The notes beneath the pieces are model-generated. The model was not told the DNA's origin and made no database searches. It was given only the letters and a program-made list of their open reading frames with translations. 64,000 bases of DNA, from the NCBI GenBank assembly GCA_002633005.1, contig NMRA01000479.1, forward strand, positions 255,690-319,689, read 5' to 3'. How positions within the stretch are numbered: position 1 is the stretch's first letter; every line of letters begins with the position of its first letter. Shown here in pieces: positions 1 through 12,782 of the stretch. Source of the stretch: Phoronis australis (taxonomy: Eukaryota > Phoronida > Phoronidae). Both the position numbers and the translations under genes were made by a program.

Positions 1-26
1 CAACAACCAGTGTGGGTCACTTCCAC

Positions 27-107
27 TTTGAGACCACAGGTGTCTGTGTTTGAGACCACAGGTGCCTGTGTTTGAGACCACAGGTGCCTGTGTTTGAGAC
101 AGGTATT
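27..107. repeat. 22-bp minisatellite
   Basis: About 3.5 direct copies of a 22-bp unit with core TTTGAGACCACAGGTGCCTG. Copies differ by one or two bases. Confidence 0.85.
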
Positions 108-589
108 CTAGCTTTTAGTAGCTGTGAATGATATACTCACATAGAACATTTATTGAACGTAGTGCTATCCAATTTCATCTTGTGCTGATTATCTACTTGA
201 TTGCTTATTTTTCCAAAATGGTATTATAGGACATGTCTTTCTTGCTTATGACAAAAGCTGAGGATCTTACAAGAGGTTAAACAACTGTTGAAAACGTGAT
301 AACCATTTATTTCTGTCATTAAAAAGGATCAACAGGTCACTTGGAAGGGTCAGCCAACCTTTTTAAAATTGATGACTTATTTACTAACGTTTTTACCGTG
401 AGTGATCTGTTTCAGGTTGGGAGTCATTTATCATTTGCTCTCATAGAAGATTTTGAGCCTTATTACTCTGCGTGTGTAAGCGCAGAGTCCTGTTGTTCCT
501 TGGTTTTCTTCAATTTTATTCTTATTCTTCTTATTCTTATTCTTCTTATTCTTCTTCCGACCAACTTTGAGGCTTAATAACTCCAAATT

Positions 590-1620
590 GGGTGCAGGTA
601 CAGTCTTTAAATTCAGCATATGATTTTTGACAGTACATAAATTTTGATTGGTTATATAATCATATTCCATATTGCACCGGAAGAGGTCGTTTGGTGCAAA
701 GGTCATATAATTTTCAAAATGCTACTCCTTCAGTTTTAAAGCTATCGTTTTCAAATTCGGTGCACAGGTATAAGTCAACATGACAATTTAAGAAATTACT
801 TTTCTAAGTAATCGGGTCATCCAATCAGGTGAAATAGGTCAAAGGTCATTAGGTGCAAACTAAAATTTTGAGCTAGACATTTCAAATTAACAGGTCTGAT
901 TGGCACAGGAAATTCAATTCGGAATCCAAAATTTCAGGTCATTTAGTGCAAACATGGGGTCATTAGGTGCATTTTTCTTCTGAAAATTTGACCTTTTCAT
1001 TCAGCAAGTATTCTGATGTGTCAACCGTCAGACAACTGTGATTCTCAGCTTTAAACATATTTTTCATGGGCTTTGCATTAATTCTCCTAAAGATGCTTAT
1101 AATGCACCGGATAGGATCAATTAGTGCAAAGGTCATGTAACGTTTAAAATGTTATATCTCTTACGTTTTTCAAGGAATTCTTTTCAATTTCAGCACACTT
1201 GGGTAAGTCAACATGCCAATTGAATACCCTACTTTACTTCGCAATAGGCCTAACCAATCAGAAAAAATAGGTCAAAGGTCATTGAGTGCAAACTAAAATT
1301 TTGAGCTAGAGACTTCAAAATTACATATCTGTTTACTAAGTGCGACTGAGTTTGAATTCTAAATTTCCAGGTCATTTGGTGCACCCATGGGTCATTAGGT
1401 GCATTTTTCTTCTGAAAGTTTGACCAATTCACTCATCTTGTATTCTGATGTGCTTAAAGTCAGCATCTGTGATTTTTAGCATTAACTACACTTTTAATCG
1501 AGTTAACATTTACTCCCTCATCGGCGCTCATAATGCACCGGAAGAGGTCAATTATTGGAAAGGTCATCAAAAAATTAATGTATAATTTCTCCTACAATTT
1601 TAAAGAATTCTTTTTCATAT
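590..1620. repeat. ~430-bp tandem repeat array
   Basis: The landmark GCACCGGAAGAGGTC recurs near 673, 1103 and 1535, a spacing of about 430 bp. Secondary landmarks (AAGTCAACATG near 775 and 1205; GGTCATTAGGTGCA near 957 and 1390) keep the same spacing, so this is a diverged array of roughly two and a half units. Smaller GGTCATTNGGTGCA words also recur within each unit. The open frames here lie in the repeat and are not conserved between units, so no gene is called. Confidence 0.8.
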
Positions 1621-3420
1621 TGGTAAATGGGTTGCTGTCAGTAACTTTCCATAATAATTCCAGTAATACGCAGGCGCAGAGTCCCTTATTGTCACCCCGT
1701 GACGATAATCTTTCTAGTTTTGTTTTGTTGTTTATTGATTTCCAGTTTGGGTTGTGAGCAAGAAGAAATGTCCCTTCAAGATAATTTTAGTGACATCTGT
1801 TGTCATGGTAATGATGGAAATACATGTGTTGTCATGGTATTCCAGGTATAGTGATGTCTTTAAGTTGTGTGCTACTGGTGGTGCTCAGTCCTCATGTCTT
1901 TAGCAGTAAACAATGTTCCCATGCCTGCTAACAAATGGTGTGTTGACCTTGTACCTATATGTAGGGTAGAGTCACACTTCCAGTTGTGCAGTGGTTTGGT
2001 TTATTGATATACATACTTGTTCTGGTGAATGCCTGCATTCAGCTTAACAACAACTCGTGAAGTGATCATGATGAGACAGCCATGCTCAGCTAACCATCCA
2101 CCTCCAACTTATAGGATCAAGGCTTCCTTGAAACATGTCTTTGTGACGGCAGTCTCCTGTAACTTATCAAACTCCTACTAACTCCTTCCTAAGAGTCCCA
2201 CACATTCACCAGACTGCCACCCATCCCTGACTTCTCATAAATTTCTTTTTTGTCGACCATGCTTTGCTTAATGCGCACTCCTTGGTTTTCAGGACATTTA
2301 TCTGGACAAGCACAGTACTACAGAAATAAAATGAAATTGCACCTTCAATAAGTAGTGTTGTAATTTTTCCTCTCAGGCTAATATTACTTACAGTTCCTAG
2401 TGTCTTTTATTGCTCTTTAAACCTTTTCATGACTCCTACATGAGGTGTGCACACAACTGTTAGTGTAGCATGCTGTCAACAGGTGTCTATGTCACCTCAT
2501 CATGTATTGTGAAAAGTAAAATGATTGCAATGAGCTGGGAAATTTGTCATCATGAACTCTATATTACATCAACCTTCATGTGTAGTTAGCTTCCTTGACT
2601 GTGGGCTCCTGTGTACATTTCTATGTAGTGGGTTCTTGTTGTATTTATTTATCACTAGGTGTCACTGATGTTTGTAGTAGTCTAGATGTATTATTTTTGT
2701 GAATGCAAGTATGTAGATTTCATGCAGTCTAAATGGTGCTTTTTATATTTGTATATGTTGTAGATTGTAACTGTGGTTAGTGTCTATTATTGATTTGATA
2801 CCAGTTGCTTTTTGCATTATTGTGTTTCTAGTCATTTTTAATTGATTTTACATCACTGCCAGATATGGCATTCTTAGGGCCATTATTTTTTATTTATTTT
2901 TGTCATTTTAGCATTGTTGTCCTTACTCATCTATTTGACCATGCTTTCTATGTTCTTTCTGTCAATCTAAGCCATGCAGGGTTTGCTACAATTTGAGTGA
3001 AATGTTATGGTTTTATGATATTTCACATTTTCTGTGTATAAAAGGCGTATGATAGAGCATTTTGAAAGTGCAAAACCGTACAGCAAATGCTTCATATTAT
3101 ATCGAGCAATGCTTGTAGGTAGGGCGGAAATGGTCAACTTCGAAGTAAGATAAGATTAAAATGAAGTCCTTTTTTATGCCAAAAATAACAGCTACGATGT
3201 CCATTCGGACCTCAGTTTAACTGCAGAAAGCGAGAAGTGTAAACTTGTCTTAATTCACAGCTCGACATTTGCGACCAGCGTAAAATTATATCAAAACATT
3301 TTGTGAAGGGAGTGTCCCAAAGCAATAGTCATTGTGTGGCGTCTGTCCGGCGTACGTTGCTTTATCTCCAAAAACTGTGGAGGTATGTTCGTGATATGTT
3401 GCTTTCATGATTGCCACGAT
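1621..3420. other. no recognisable gene
   Basis: AT-rich sequence with many stops in all frames. An AATAAA at about 2325 could be a poly(A) signal of a gene entering from the left, but no exon supports it. Confidence 0.5.
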
Positions 3421-3429
3421 ATGAACAAA

Positions 3430-3800
3430 CTTTTAGACGGATCCGTCTACCGGTGTATGTCCTAGTGGCAATTTTATTTTTTTTTTTACGTTTTGGAGTT
3501 CCTTAACCTGAAATTTGGTAATTTGGTGTCTATTTGGAAGACGGCGCCATATTCCCATTGATTCGACGGTTTTTGACGTCCGCCTATCTATTGGCCAGAC
3601 TTTTGGATGGACCCGAATAACGCTATGCTTCCTAGTGGCATTTTGTTTTCTTTTCCTTTTCGTCTTTATCTTTGAAGTTTCTTGACGGTTTTTTATGAAA
3701 TTTGACAAATAGGTTTCTACTAAGGAAGCGATGACGCCTTCCTGTCTTCTATTGGAATTGAATATTGTATGCGACCTAGTGGCCGTTTTTACTATTGAAG
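3430..3800 (-). repeat. CCACTAG-core tandem array, copy 1
   Basis: Three diverged units of about 145-170 bp. On the minus strand each carries a GCCACTAGG core, seen on plus as CCTAGTGGC near 3459, 3630 and 3773. The same family forms longer arrays at 43.4-44.5 and 48.1-49.7 kb. The minus-strand frame across this stretch is a repeat shadow. Confidence 0.65.
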
Positions 3801-3849
3801 TTGAGTTTTTGATGTCTGCCTCTGTCGGCTAAAACACTCTAAGAGTCGT

Positions 3850-5470
3850 TATGAACATTGTTACAACAAAAATTCTCTAACTTGGGACGGGGAAAAATTA
3901 ATTACTTTGTTCAAGGTAGGGACTTGTCCCAAATTCTAGAAATAACTGAAGACGGCAAAATTGACCATGTCCGAAATTTATGTTTTTCTACTGGGAACAA
4001 CATAGCTGTCAATGATTTTTGGATGAATGGCTTCGACTACTGTGCCGCCCCTAGGACCAGTTTTGCCTTTTTCGCGCAGGGCGTTCTCCTAAACCCTCAG
4101 TGAAATTTGACAAGTGTTACGTGTATGTTTATGAAAGTGCAAGTTTTGGGCGTATCTGATTACCGGGGGCATATCAACAGCGCGCTGTATGCGATGGGTC
4201 TACAGTGGTCGCATATCAGCATTGCGGTGTATTTGATGCACACGATGGACACATTTCAACGCTCCGTGTTGCTCTTGTCTAAACAGCACTCGATGTATAT
4301 TTAATGACACTCTATGTGTTCAAAGCATAGGCTTCGTGTGTTCCCTAATCCTGGATCAATTCCCACATGCTTCTTACTGTTTCCCCTGTCGAACTTCATG
4401 TTCTGTTCTGCTTCACTTACCGTCCACATGTCCATCTTATGGTGCGCTCCATTTCTTATGTGTTTCTGCATACTTAAATTCGCTAATGCTCTTATCCAGC
4501 TTTCACAAATTCATGAAATTTATGTCCTAAATTTGGCTTACAAGTTCTTCTCTAACCCCCTCTTGTTATTACGGAGAGTATCGGAGGTCGAGTGAGGCCA
4601 AATATAGCTTGTCAACCATTGTCTTGTTTGCAGCAGTGTTCCATCTCGTTAAGTTACCTCTACTGAGTTTTTACTGAGATTAGCTGACGATTCATTTACA
4701 TACTTTCATCTTTAATTACGCTACAGTCATGTCGTATATGTAGATTAGTGTCTCGTTAACTTATGTTATATTTATTGTAAGACGTTGATATTTGTAAGCT
4801 TTGTAAAGTTGTCAGTATTTTGTTGATCTATAATATATGGTATTGATCGCCGTAATTCAACATTTTTCTTGTTCGCAACCATGGAGTCACTGTCGATTTT
4901 GATGATGTCTTTCTAGTGAGAACCAGTTGAGCGTACGATAGGGACTACCCCAATGACAAAAAATGAAATCATTTTTTCACTGTTTCCTGTTGCCTGTTTC
5001 CATGCAGTTTGTCCAAAACTATTCGTACAGCGATCGTCTCTCAAATACAAACAAGAAGAGGTACAACGGCTAAATCGCAGAAAACTTTTTTTTTTGATTT
5101 AGATCACTTACTATACCCTTTATGAAACTGACATCAAATTGTTCTTCGAGCTCGGGCTCTACAAGTTCTTCTCACGGTGTTTCGTTTTATGCGCCTAACG
5201 TAGTCTCCAGGAAAGACAAACTGTCAGTTCTTTGAAAGCCCAGTTCTCAATCGAGTAAGGATCAAGTTAGCGTTTTCACGAAAGACGTCGCTCTAGTGGG
5301 CTGGCGTCTGACGTAAGTGTTTGCTTACGTAGCAAACATCTAATTGGACTAATTTTATAGCAGCGAGTGATCTGAATCAAAAGAACTCTTAAAAAAATAA
5401 TTGCAGGCGGTCTGATACACGTTGTATCAGACGTGCGCAGGCCTCGCATGTGGGCCCATTGCACTGATCA
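3850..5470. other. no recognisable gene
   Basis: Several 60-90-codon open frames occur at 3858-4595, but none resembles a known family and none has convincing splice context. Confidence 0.5.
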
Positions 5471-5477
5471 CCTGGAA

Positions 5478-5625
5478 GTATTTTTATGCTTTATTGATAT
5501 AACCGAGCTGAGGAGCTAGAAACCTGGCTCAAGGGTTTAGCAGTGTGACATGGTGGGACTTGAACCCACGACCTCGAGTAAAGAAAGCGGGCACTTATCA
5601 ACCAGGCCTCACTGCCTCCTCCAAA
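5478..5625 (-). mobile_element. tRNA-derived SINE
   Basis: Read on the minus strand, a tRNA-like head runs from about 5621 to 5540. It has an A-box-like GGTTGATAAGTG and a B box GGTTCAAGTCC, followed by an unrelated tail ending in AATAAAGCATAAAAA. The head has no convincing cloverleaf with a full acceptor stem, so a SINE is more likely than a tRNA gene. Similar but distinct tRNA-headed elements occur at 25.5 and 42.1 kb, all on the minus strand. Confidence 0.65.
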
Positions 5626-6825
5626 AGAACTCTGGCCAGTAGCTACTTTAACATTGGTTGCTTTAAGAACCCTGGACCTTTGGTCGAATGAAATCGCCTG
5701 TCAATTTCCCATGCATTAAACTATAAATCAGATGTTTGTGCGTTCATCACTTTGGCAAATTATCACAAGTCCTCATCAGGTAACCAAAGACATGTGACCA
5801 TATAGCTTTACTCTCGTAATTCTTGCGTTTACGGAACTCAAGCCAGGTTGTCCTTGTATATTGGTTGCTCTGTTTGTGTCTTGTGTGTCCGGCGAGTAGG
5901 CCTACTGTGCGATCACAGTCCAGGCCCGTACATGACGGAAGGAAAAAGTTATTGAGGGGAGGAGTCACAAACCAATTTGACTTCGCCAACTCACCTCCTT
6001 GCTATCGTCAACTACTCCCCCAATCCNCCCCCCCCCCCCCACGTCCGCCATAGGTGGGGGCAATACCGGCGATGCAGCCATCAGGACTTGAGCAACCGTG
6101 AACCAACAAAGTTTCACGGAGAGCAAGAATGGGTCTAGGGCCAGCGAACTGACGGGTAGCTGGGAGCTGCGTGAAGTAACTATAGCTGGGTTCCAACAGT
6201 GGATTCGTACCTATTCCTCTGCTGTGGGTTGAAGGTCAAGGTTTGTTATATTATGATACAGTTTCGAGGAAAACTTTGAAGTAATTTTCTGGAAAGGTGA
6301 GGTCCCGAGGTGCCTGGTATGAGTGCTTTTGTGGCCGCCCGGGTTTCAGAATCTCTAGATGAAACATAGCGGTAGTCCCGTTTCTGGTTGCTGGGGGAAA
6401 TGATGCAGTGTGTGTCCCAAAGATGTTTTCACTTCAAGACCTGGAGTTCAAATTCAGTTCTCGTGGGTAACTGATATTCTATGCAGGCCTACTTCATGGT
6501 CACACCTTATTTTAATGTGAGTGTACTGTCCGCTTCAAAGAAACAAAGTCCGAGAAAAGTCCACTAAGGCAGGAATGTTTTAGGCTAGGTGCGCGCATGC
6601 CGTGTGTGTAGTATGCACGGGAAATGCAAGCAAACGATTCAGTTTTGAAGAACAAAAATTCAATACGCAAAACTACTGGAAACTTAAAACATCAAGGAAA
6701 TGCAAAGAGAACCGTTCCAATTTGATGACCAACGAGTTAATTTTTATTTAAGTACTTAAACTTCTTTTTCAGTCTACGGTTTGTAAACTTAAACCCAGTA
6801 ATCTAGTTCCTAAGCCAATAAACAA
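5626..6825. other. no recognisable gene; single N at 6027
   Basis: No coding support. A C homopolymer beside the N at 6027 marks a sequencing or assembly problem. Frames across it are unreliable. Confidence 0.5.
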
Positions 6826-7470
6826 TTTATTGCCATCTGAATTATGAGAGCATTTTGGGACACATTGTTGAGCTGTCCGAAATTCGTCAATTTCCTTGAG
6901 ACTTATTTCAGATAGATAAAACTCGTTTGTGTACTTTTATATTTTGGGATCTGATGAATTTTCCCAATGTCGGCCTGCAACTAAGTTCATTGAGGCATTT
7001 TCATGTCTTACAAGATTAGCTTCTACCTGTCAAAAATCACCTCTCAATCAGTACATTTTCATAGATACATAAACATGTAAATCAGAAACCAACAATCAAA
7101 TCCATGAGCAATGCGTTTACCTTGATTTAATGACTTAATTTCTTTTTGATCACCTGTTAGTGAGTTCAAACAACAGATCTTGTCAAAAAGCAATGCATTA
7201 ATGTCATTTGAATTGTGAGTAAATGTTTGGGAAGTGTTCAAATTTCATCAATGTCTTTGAGAGTTATTTTAGACAGGCAAAAAGCGTCCAAGTGCACTTT
7301 ACTATTTGGGGATCGGATTATAGAGTTTTTCCATATTCAGGCTTCAACTTAATTCCCTGAATCGTAATCATTTCTTAAGAGAGTATCTTGTAATTGCCAC
7401 AAATCATTTAACCTGTCGGTTTTTGTAGATACACAAACATGTCAATCAAAAACCAACGAATTTGTTGATC
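6826..7470. repeat. ~367-bp tandem duplication
   Basis: Two diverged copies in direct orientation. CATCTGAATTATGAG near 6834 pairs with CATTTGAATTGTGAG near 7203, and AGATACATAAACATGT near 7064 pairs with AGATACACAAACATGT near 7430. The offset is 366-369 bp throughout. Confidence 0.75.
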
Positions 7471-9146
7471 AAAACGGAATGTTACAAGCATTTTCCGCAG
7501 GCATGCTAACAGATTTTTGACGGGTAACCGGGAAAATGGGAGATTGGGCATAATTCACAGTATTTTTGCTCATTTCCGAGGTACCTATAACGGTTCACGA
7601 GTTGAACTTGAGCTCAAAAAGCTGCAATATATGTTTATTATTGCGAGTATTTGAGTACACACATTCGACATGTACACGGTCACCCCAATAGTAGCCTCGA
7701 CAGCAGTGTTTTTCACATGTGGGAAATCCTTACGAACAACTCAGAGTAACCATTTTCAAAAGATATACTATTCTTGTGATACTAAGGAAAGCAGCAGTAA
7801 TTTTTTCTATAACTAACCATTGGAAATAGTTCTTTTGTGTAATTAACAAATAGCGGTCTTCACGTTCTTCAAAATACTACCCATTCGATGGTGGTCAATT
7901 CTATTGTGTTTTTCACATGTTTTGGTTGTTTGGGTGGAATGTCTTGATACTTCTGGGCTGTGCACGAATGTTTTGTGTTTTTTTGATGAATTTGGAATCT
8001 CAGCTTCGCTCGTGAATACTTGGCAGTGTCGGATTTACATGTATAGAGGGACAAAGGGACTTTTCTCCGAACTGCTCCACCGAGAGAGGGTCCCGTCTGA
8101 AATGGGACACATTAATTATGAAAGGCTAAACATAATTAAGCTTGGAAAAGAGTGACAGTTTATTCCACCGCCGTGTGGTCACAAGACGGTGCAGGAAGTG
8201 GCCTTCCTCAACATGAAAGTCGGTTGCTCGATTTCACAAAAAGCAGGAAACTAAACGTAATCGAGTCCAACTTTGGGCCCGCTGCCTGTGAGTGGACACT
8301 TAAGAATTTGTCAATAAGAACATAAAAAGGGTGGCCACTTGAATGTCATCAATGGCCACCTTCAAGGGTGGAGCCCCTCAATACGAAAATATCTATATTT
8401 TGAAAAATCAAGAAATGTGCAGGCAATTTATGATATCTGTCAGATCATCAATTTTTCTCAAGTGATATATAGTTCGAGAAAAAGCGACAGTTGTCTCCGT
8501 AATACCTTCCCAGAGATGGGCCTCTGGAAAAATGCGGTTTTACAATCGCAAAATTTGACTCATTGAATTGAAAAAGACAGCAAATTAATACGCTCCGCAA
8601 AAAGCTTCGCTTTACATTTTGTTTCAATTTTTCGAAATATAAGCTGCGAAAGCGGAGACCCCAACAACAGTGTCCTGGCCAGGGTCCTTAAAAGGTAAAC
8701 CGTGCACTGATACAGAGTTGTTAAATGTTCTCTGGAATTTTGTCTCTTATCCGCATTTAGCAATCTTTCTTTTCTCGACTGCCCGTCCCACGCGTATGTC
8801 GGTTGCCGCGGTTTAACCCTGACGCCTGAAAAATTTTTGAGGGAGCCGTGCCCCCCGCCCCCCCCCGCTTCCTACGGCCCTGCAGTCTGATATATTGAAC
8901 CTGGCAAATGAAGTTTTTCGCCCTGCTCTCATATAACCTCCTTTATCCCATACGCGTTGAATCAGTCGAGTGCAATACGGCCATGTAATAATGTTTTCGG
9001 TCACAGACATTTAATTTCCGTATTCACCTCCCACACTACCTCAACAGTGACCTCTGACATGAAAAGTCCAAAAGGTAGGTCTATGTCGACTGGACGCCGA
9101 TAACCAGTTCGATCATCAAACTTTCTGAAAATAGTTTAAAGTACAC
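7471..9146. other. no recognisable gene
   Basis: Open frames at 7869-8155, 8339-8566 and 8560-8763 are short and overlap on both strands. No domain or splice support was seen. Confidence 0.45.
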
Positions 9147-10056
9147 AGGCGGATTTAGAGGGGGGGGGCGCCCCTGCCAACCCCNNNNNNNNNNNNNNNN
9201 NNNNNNNNNNNNNNNNNNNNNNNNNNNNNNNNNNNNNNNNNNNNNNNNNNNNNNNNNNNNNNNNNNNNNNNNNNNNNNNNNTCAGATACAATTTCAAGTG
9301 TCAAATTCGGAACACGGCTCAATCGTATCGAAACTATGGCTAAGTATAGGCTCCATCCCGCGATATCCCAGGCGACTGGCAGTGGCGCTGCGCCCTATGA
9401 CTCCGTTTCCGTCGTCTGCTTCACTGCGCAATGAAGAAAATTACTTAATTTTTTAAAGAAAATGGAATCTTAGTGACGATGAAAAAACAGAAGCTTCTGG
9501 TAAGATGTGAATTTTAATCGAAGCCTCAGTGAATCACTCAGAAACTCATACTTCTTTCTTTGTCAAACCTTAACTTAAGACGATTTCCAAAGCAATCGCG
9601 TCATTAATGCTAACACAAAAAACGGATTTAGTCTTTTGGGCAATTGAAGACTATTTTAAATACAACAAATTTGTTACGAACTGATTGCACAAAATATAAA
9701 AAGTGTAATAAGCATTAAAAAAGTAGGTTTCGCGCGCAAACGTTGTGGACCATAAACAAGTAGGTCTCTTATTATCAATATTTGAGTGAAGGCGTGGTGG
9801 TGTAGTGGTAAAGTACGCTCGCTCTATTCGCCAGGTCGTGAGTACGAGTTTGTGATAATTGTAGAATTTCATGTTTGACACGTTCGCTGTATTTTTTTCT
9901 TGGATAATACTTCAGGAATCAAGGAAAATGCTTGATTTTTAGAGGAAAAAACAGAAAAATTTTCCTGGTCGGTGCTATGCGCATCTAATCGTCCTTTGCA
10001 CAAATGTTTTCAGGACAAAATGTTGGCCCCCTTGTGTTATCCTAGATCCGCCACTG
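9147..10056 (+). mobile_element. dispersed repeat with tRNA-like segment, copy 1
   Basis: The element starts with GGCGGATTTAG and ends with ATCCGCCACTG. It is closely matched by a second copy at 38.1-38.8 kb, including TTTTAAAGAAAATGGAATCT and the shared 3' half. Near 9790-9855 there is a tRNA-like stretch (GTGGTGTAGTGG, then GGTCGTGAGTACGAG), so part of it may be SINE-derived. The left half is interrupted by the N gap. Confidence 0.65.
9185..9281. other. assembly gap, 97 Ns
   Basis: A run of 97 undetermined bases within the dispersed repeat, directly after a G-rich and C-rich stretch that is hard to assemble. Confidence 0.98.
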
Positions 10057-10381
10057 AAGTAATACAATTGCAGCAGTGTAAATAACACTCAACAGGACTG
10101 TTAATTATATGACAGTTCTGTCTCAGTTTTCAATTGCTAACTACTAGGCCTATATCGTCTGCAACTCGGGTGCCGATTCCTCGGTAACTACAATATCAAA
10201 TGTTGTTATTTAACTATTTTCAGGAGATGTTACAAGTTCATTGCACAGTTACCGTTGTTTTCATCTTTGTTATCTCTTTTCAATAAATAAATCTTTACAT
10301 TTAAAACATGTTTCTTTTACAAGAGAAAACTTACGACCTGTCATGTATTGATTTTTTACCAGATGTTTATACCTGTATGAC

Positions 10382-10547
10382 TGTTATAATCACGTGTTAC
10401 TATGACGTATGTCCTTAGCGTGTATAAATAGTTTTCTTGCATGTGTTTTAGTGACTTGGATGTCGTTTGCTTTAATGCTGATTACTTTGATAATATAATT
10501 ATATCATTCAATTGGTTTTACATTCGTCGTACACCGACGACGTTATA
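10382..10547 (+). repeat. 5' LTR, 3' part
   Basis: Ends in CACCGACGACGTTATA, and the preceding bases match the 3' remnant at 12,774-12,846 (GCTGATTACTTTGATAAT and the following ~50 bp). A TATA-like TGTATAAATAG lies near 10,419. The next bases, TTGGCGACGAGGA, sit where a primer-binding site is expected. The left limit is uncertain. Confidence 0.6.
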
Positions 10548-10586
10548 TTGGCGACGAGGATATATTTTCACTGAAACTTTTTGAAG

Positions 10587-11295
10587 ATGTCGGAAGGTGG
10601 AGATGGTCCACACATTCCGAAATTCGACTGTTTTTCTAATCCAGCCACGGTAGGGCCAAGATGGGAGAGGTGGTTGAAATCATTCGAGCTGTTTGCCTAT
10701 AGTAAAGGCCTGATAATAGAGGCAGGTTCTGACAAGAACTGCCAGAGGCGCCGAGCTCAGCTGTTACATTACGCTGGTCCCGATGTACAGGACAATTTTG
10801 GACTTTGACGGACACGGGCACAGCCAAAGATTACGACATGGCAGTCCAGAAACTGAACGCACACTTCGTTCCTCAAGTGAACACTGCTTTCGCCTGACAC
10901 TCGTTTCGTCAACTAACGAAAAAAGATGGTGAAACGACACTGCAATTCGCAACTCGTTTGCGAAAAGCAGTGAAAGAGTGTGCGTATGGGGCGGACACAG
11001 ACAACCACATCCGTTAAAAACGTGCTCGGACTACTTGAGACGGAAATTGCTTGAAGGACAGGATCTCACCCTAAGAAGGGCTATAGAAATAGCCGAAAGC
11101 TGCGAGAAGGTAGAGACGCAAATGGCATCGCTCAGCGTCAACGGACGTGACGGAGAAATAAATCGAGTTCGCACTGGCACGAGGCCTTGGAAAAATCAGA
11201 AGTCGCGGAAACCCGACAACCGCCAACTATGCTATCGCTGTGGAAAAGCTGGACGTTTTGGTCGCGATCCACGCTGCTCAGCTAGGGGTGGGTAA
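10587..11295 (+). pseudogene. gag remnant (Gypsy)
   Basis: ATG at 10,587 opens a frame with the typical Gypsy gag pattern WERWLKSFELF, which stops after about 73 codons near 10,806. Homologous coding continues in other frames (TLQFATRLRKAVKECAYGA near 10,938-10,993). At about 11,230-11,277 is a CCHC knuckle reading CYRCGKAGRFGRDPRC, in which the expected His ligand is Arg; a single CAT-to-CGT change would explain it. Stops and frameshifts mean no full Gag is made. Confidence 0.8.
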
Positions 11296-11579
11296 GACTT
11301 GCAACTAAGTGCGACGGTAAAGACCATTTCGCGTCCGTTGTGTTTCTATGCTGGTTTCGGACCAAAGATGAAGATCGATACGATTGTGACTAAGGCATTT
11401 ATTTATATTGAGAGTACATGAAACATCAACCGGAACAGGAAGTAGGTAACAGAGCATGCCTACTATACTAAGACACTGGTAGCGACATCTTTAGTTACTA
11501 CTGACCATAACGTAACAGCGTCCACTTGCAAAACAAAGGAAACGAAACCTAAAGTTAATTCTGTGGGTGAAACATCGGA

Positions 11580-12030
11580 AACCGTATTTGGTCATGATTG
11601 GCATGGACTGCCAGCCCACAGTCATGGTGAGCCGTATTTGGTATTGACATGGCCAGACTGCCAGCCCACAATCATGGTTTTGGTATTGGCATGGACTGCC
11701 AGCCCACAATCATGGTGAGCCGTATTTTGTATTGGGATGGGGTGCCAGCCCACAATCATGGTTTTGGTATTGGCATGGACTGCCAGCCACTAACAATCAT
11801 GGTGAACCGTATTTGGTATTGGCATGTACTCCCAGCCCACAATCATGGTGAGCCGTATTTGTTATTGGCATGGACTCCCAGCCCATAATCATGGTAAGCC
11901 GTATTTGGTATTGGCATGAAATGCCAGCCCACAATCATGATGAGCCGTATTTGGTATTGGCATGGACTGCCATCCGACAATCATGGTTTTGGTATTGGCA
12001 TGGACTGCCAGCCCACAATCATGGTGAACC
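11580..12030 (+). repeat. minisatellite inside the retrotransposon
   Basis: About ten copies built around CATGGACTGCCAGCCCACAA. Two unit lengths alternate, a longer one with GAGCCGTATTTGGTATTGG and a shorter one of ~35 bp. The array lies between the gag knuckle and the protease, and its last copies are in frame with the protease ORF. The amplification must post-date the ancestral element, since Gypsy elements do not normally carry it. Confidence 0.9.
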
Positions 12031-12434
12031 TCGGAGGGGTAAGACTAGAACTTATAGTCGATTCAGGAGCCGACAGCAAAATTATAGACGAGAAAATCTG
12101 GAACATGTTGAAGAACAAGGGCATAAAAACGCTGACAAAACCAGTTAAATCTGCAAAACGGTTATATCCGTACACGTCGAAAAATCCCTTACAGTTCCGC
12201 TGTTTTATTTCAGCCGGAAATAATTCAGCAAAATGTAAATTTCTCGTTATTCTTGGAGAAGGGACGCCTCTTCTTGAACGCAAGAGAGCTGCGAAATTGC
12301 GCGTACTACAGATTGGCATAACAGGTGAGCGAGATCAACTCGGAGTCGCTACAGAAGAAATATCCGAAATTATTTACCGGAGTTGGCCTGTTGAAGGACA
12401 GACAAATTCGTCTCCACATCAATCCCAGTGTTGA
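11916..12434 (+). pseudogene. aspartic protease region of pol (Gypsy)
   Basis: The frame contains LELIVDSGAD at about 12,047-12,076, the DSGA catalytic motif of retroviral-type proteases. It is followed by about 115 residues of the usual protease-RT linker. The N-terminal part is encoded by the minisatellite and is not part of a normal protease. The frame ends at 12,434, and the sequence homologous to the start of RT continues in other frames with two interruptions (12,450-12,555). Confidence 0.8.
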
Positions 12435-12553
12435 GCCCGTTGCACAGCCGTTACACGGGTGAATACCGTACATTTTGAGGGACAAAGTGGAAGAGAAAAT
12501 AAAAGAATATAAGAGAACCCGTTGACGGTCCCACTCTATGGTTAAACCCGGTA

Positions 12554-12782
12554 TTGGTCACACCTAAGAAACCCGATGAGATTCGTTTGTGTTTGGACAT
12601 GAGACGCGCAAATGAAACAGTTTTGAGAGAGCGACACCCTATCCCTACTGTAAACGAGATCCTACAAAATATGAATGGATCTACGGTTTTCAGCGAGGTA
12701 GACATGAAGTGGGGATATCATCAAATTGAATTGTTTCCGGAATCACGTGACATAACTACATTTGCTGTCCACGCTGATTACT
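12554..12782 (+). pseudogene. reverse transcriptase N-terminal fragment (Gypsy)
   Basis: About 75 codons match the start of the Gypsy RT palm and fingers: KKPDEIRLCLDMRRANE, then RHPIPTVNEIL, then DMKWGYHQIEL and TTFAVHA. The first catalytic Asp (VDMKWGYHQ) is present. The YxDD box and everything beyond are absent because the frame passes at about 12,774 into LTR sequence. Confidence 0.9.

Noticed and set aside
431-706. Lys/Asn-rich 91-codon minus ORF
   Set aside because: Low-complexity frame through a TTCTTATTC repeat.
5540-5621. Functional tRNA gene
   Set aside because: A and B box words are present but no full cloverleaf or acceptor stem, and an A-rich SINE tail follows.
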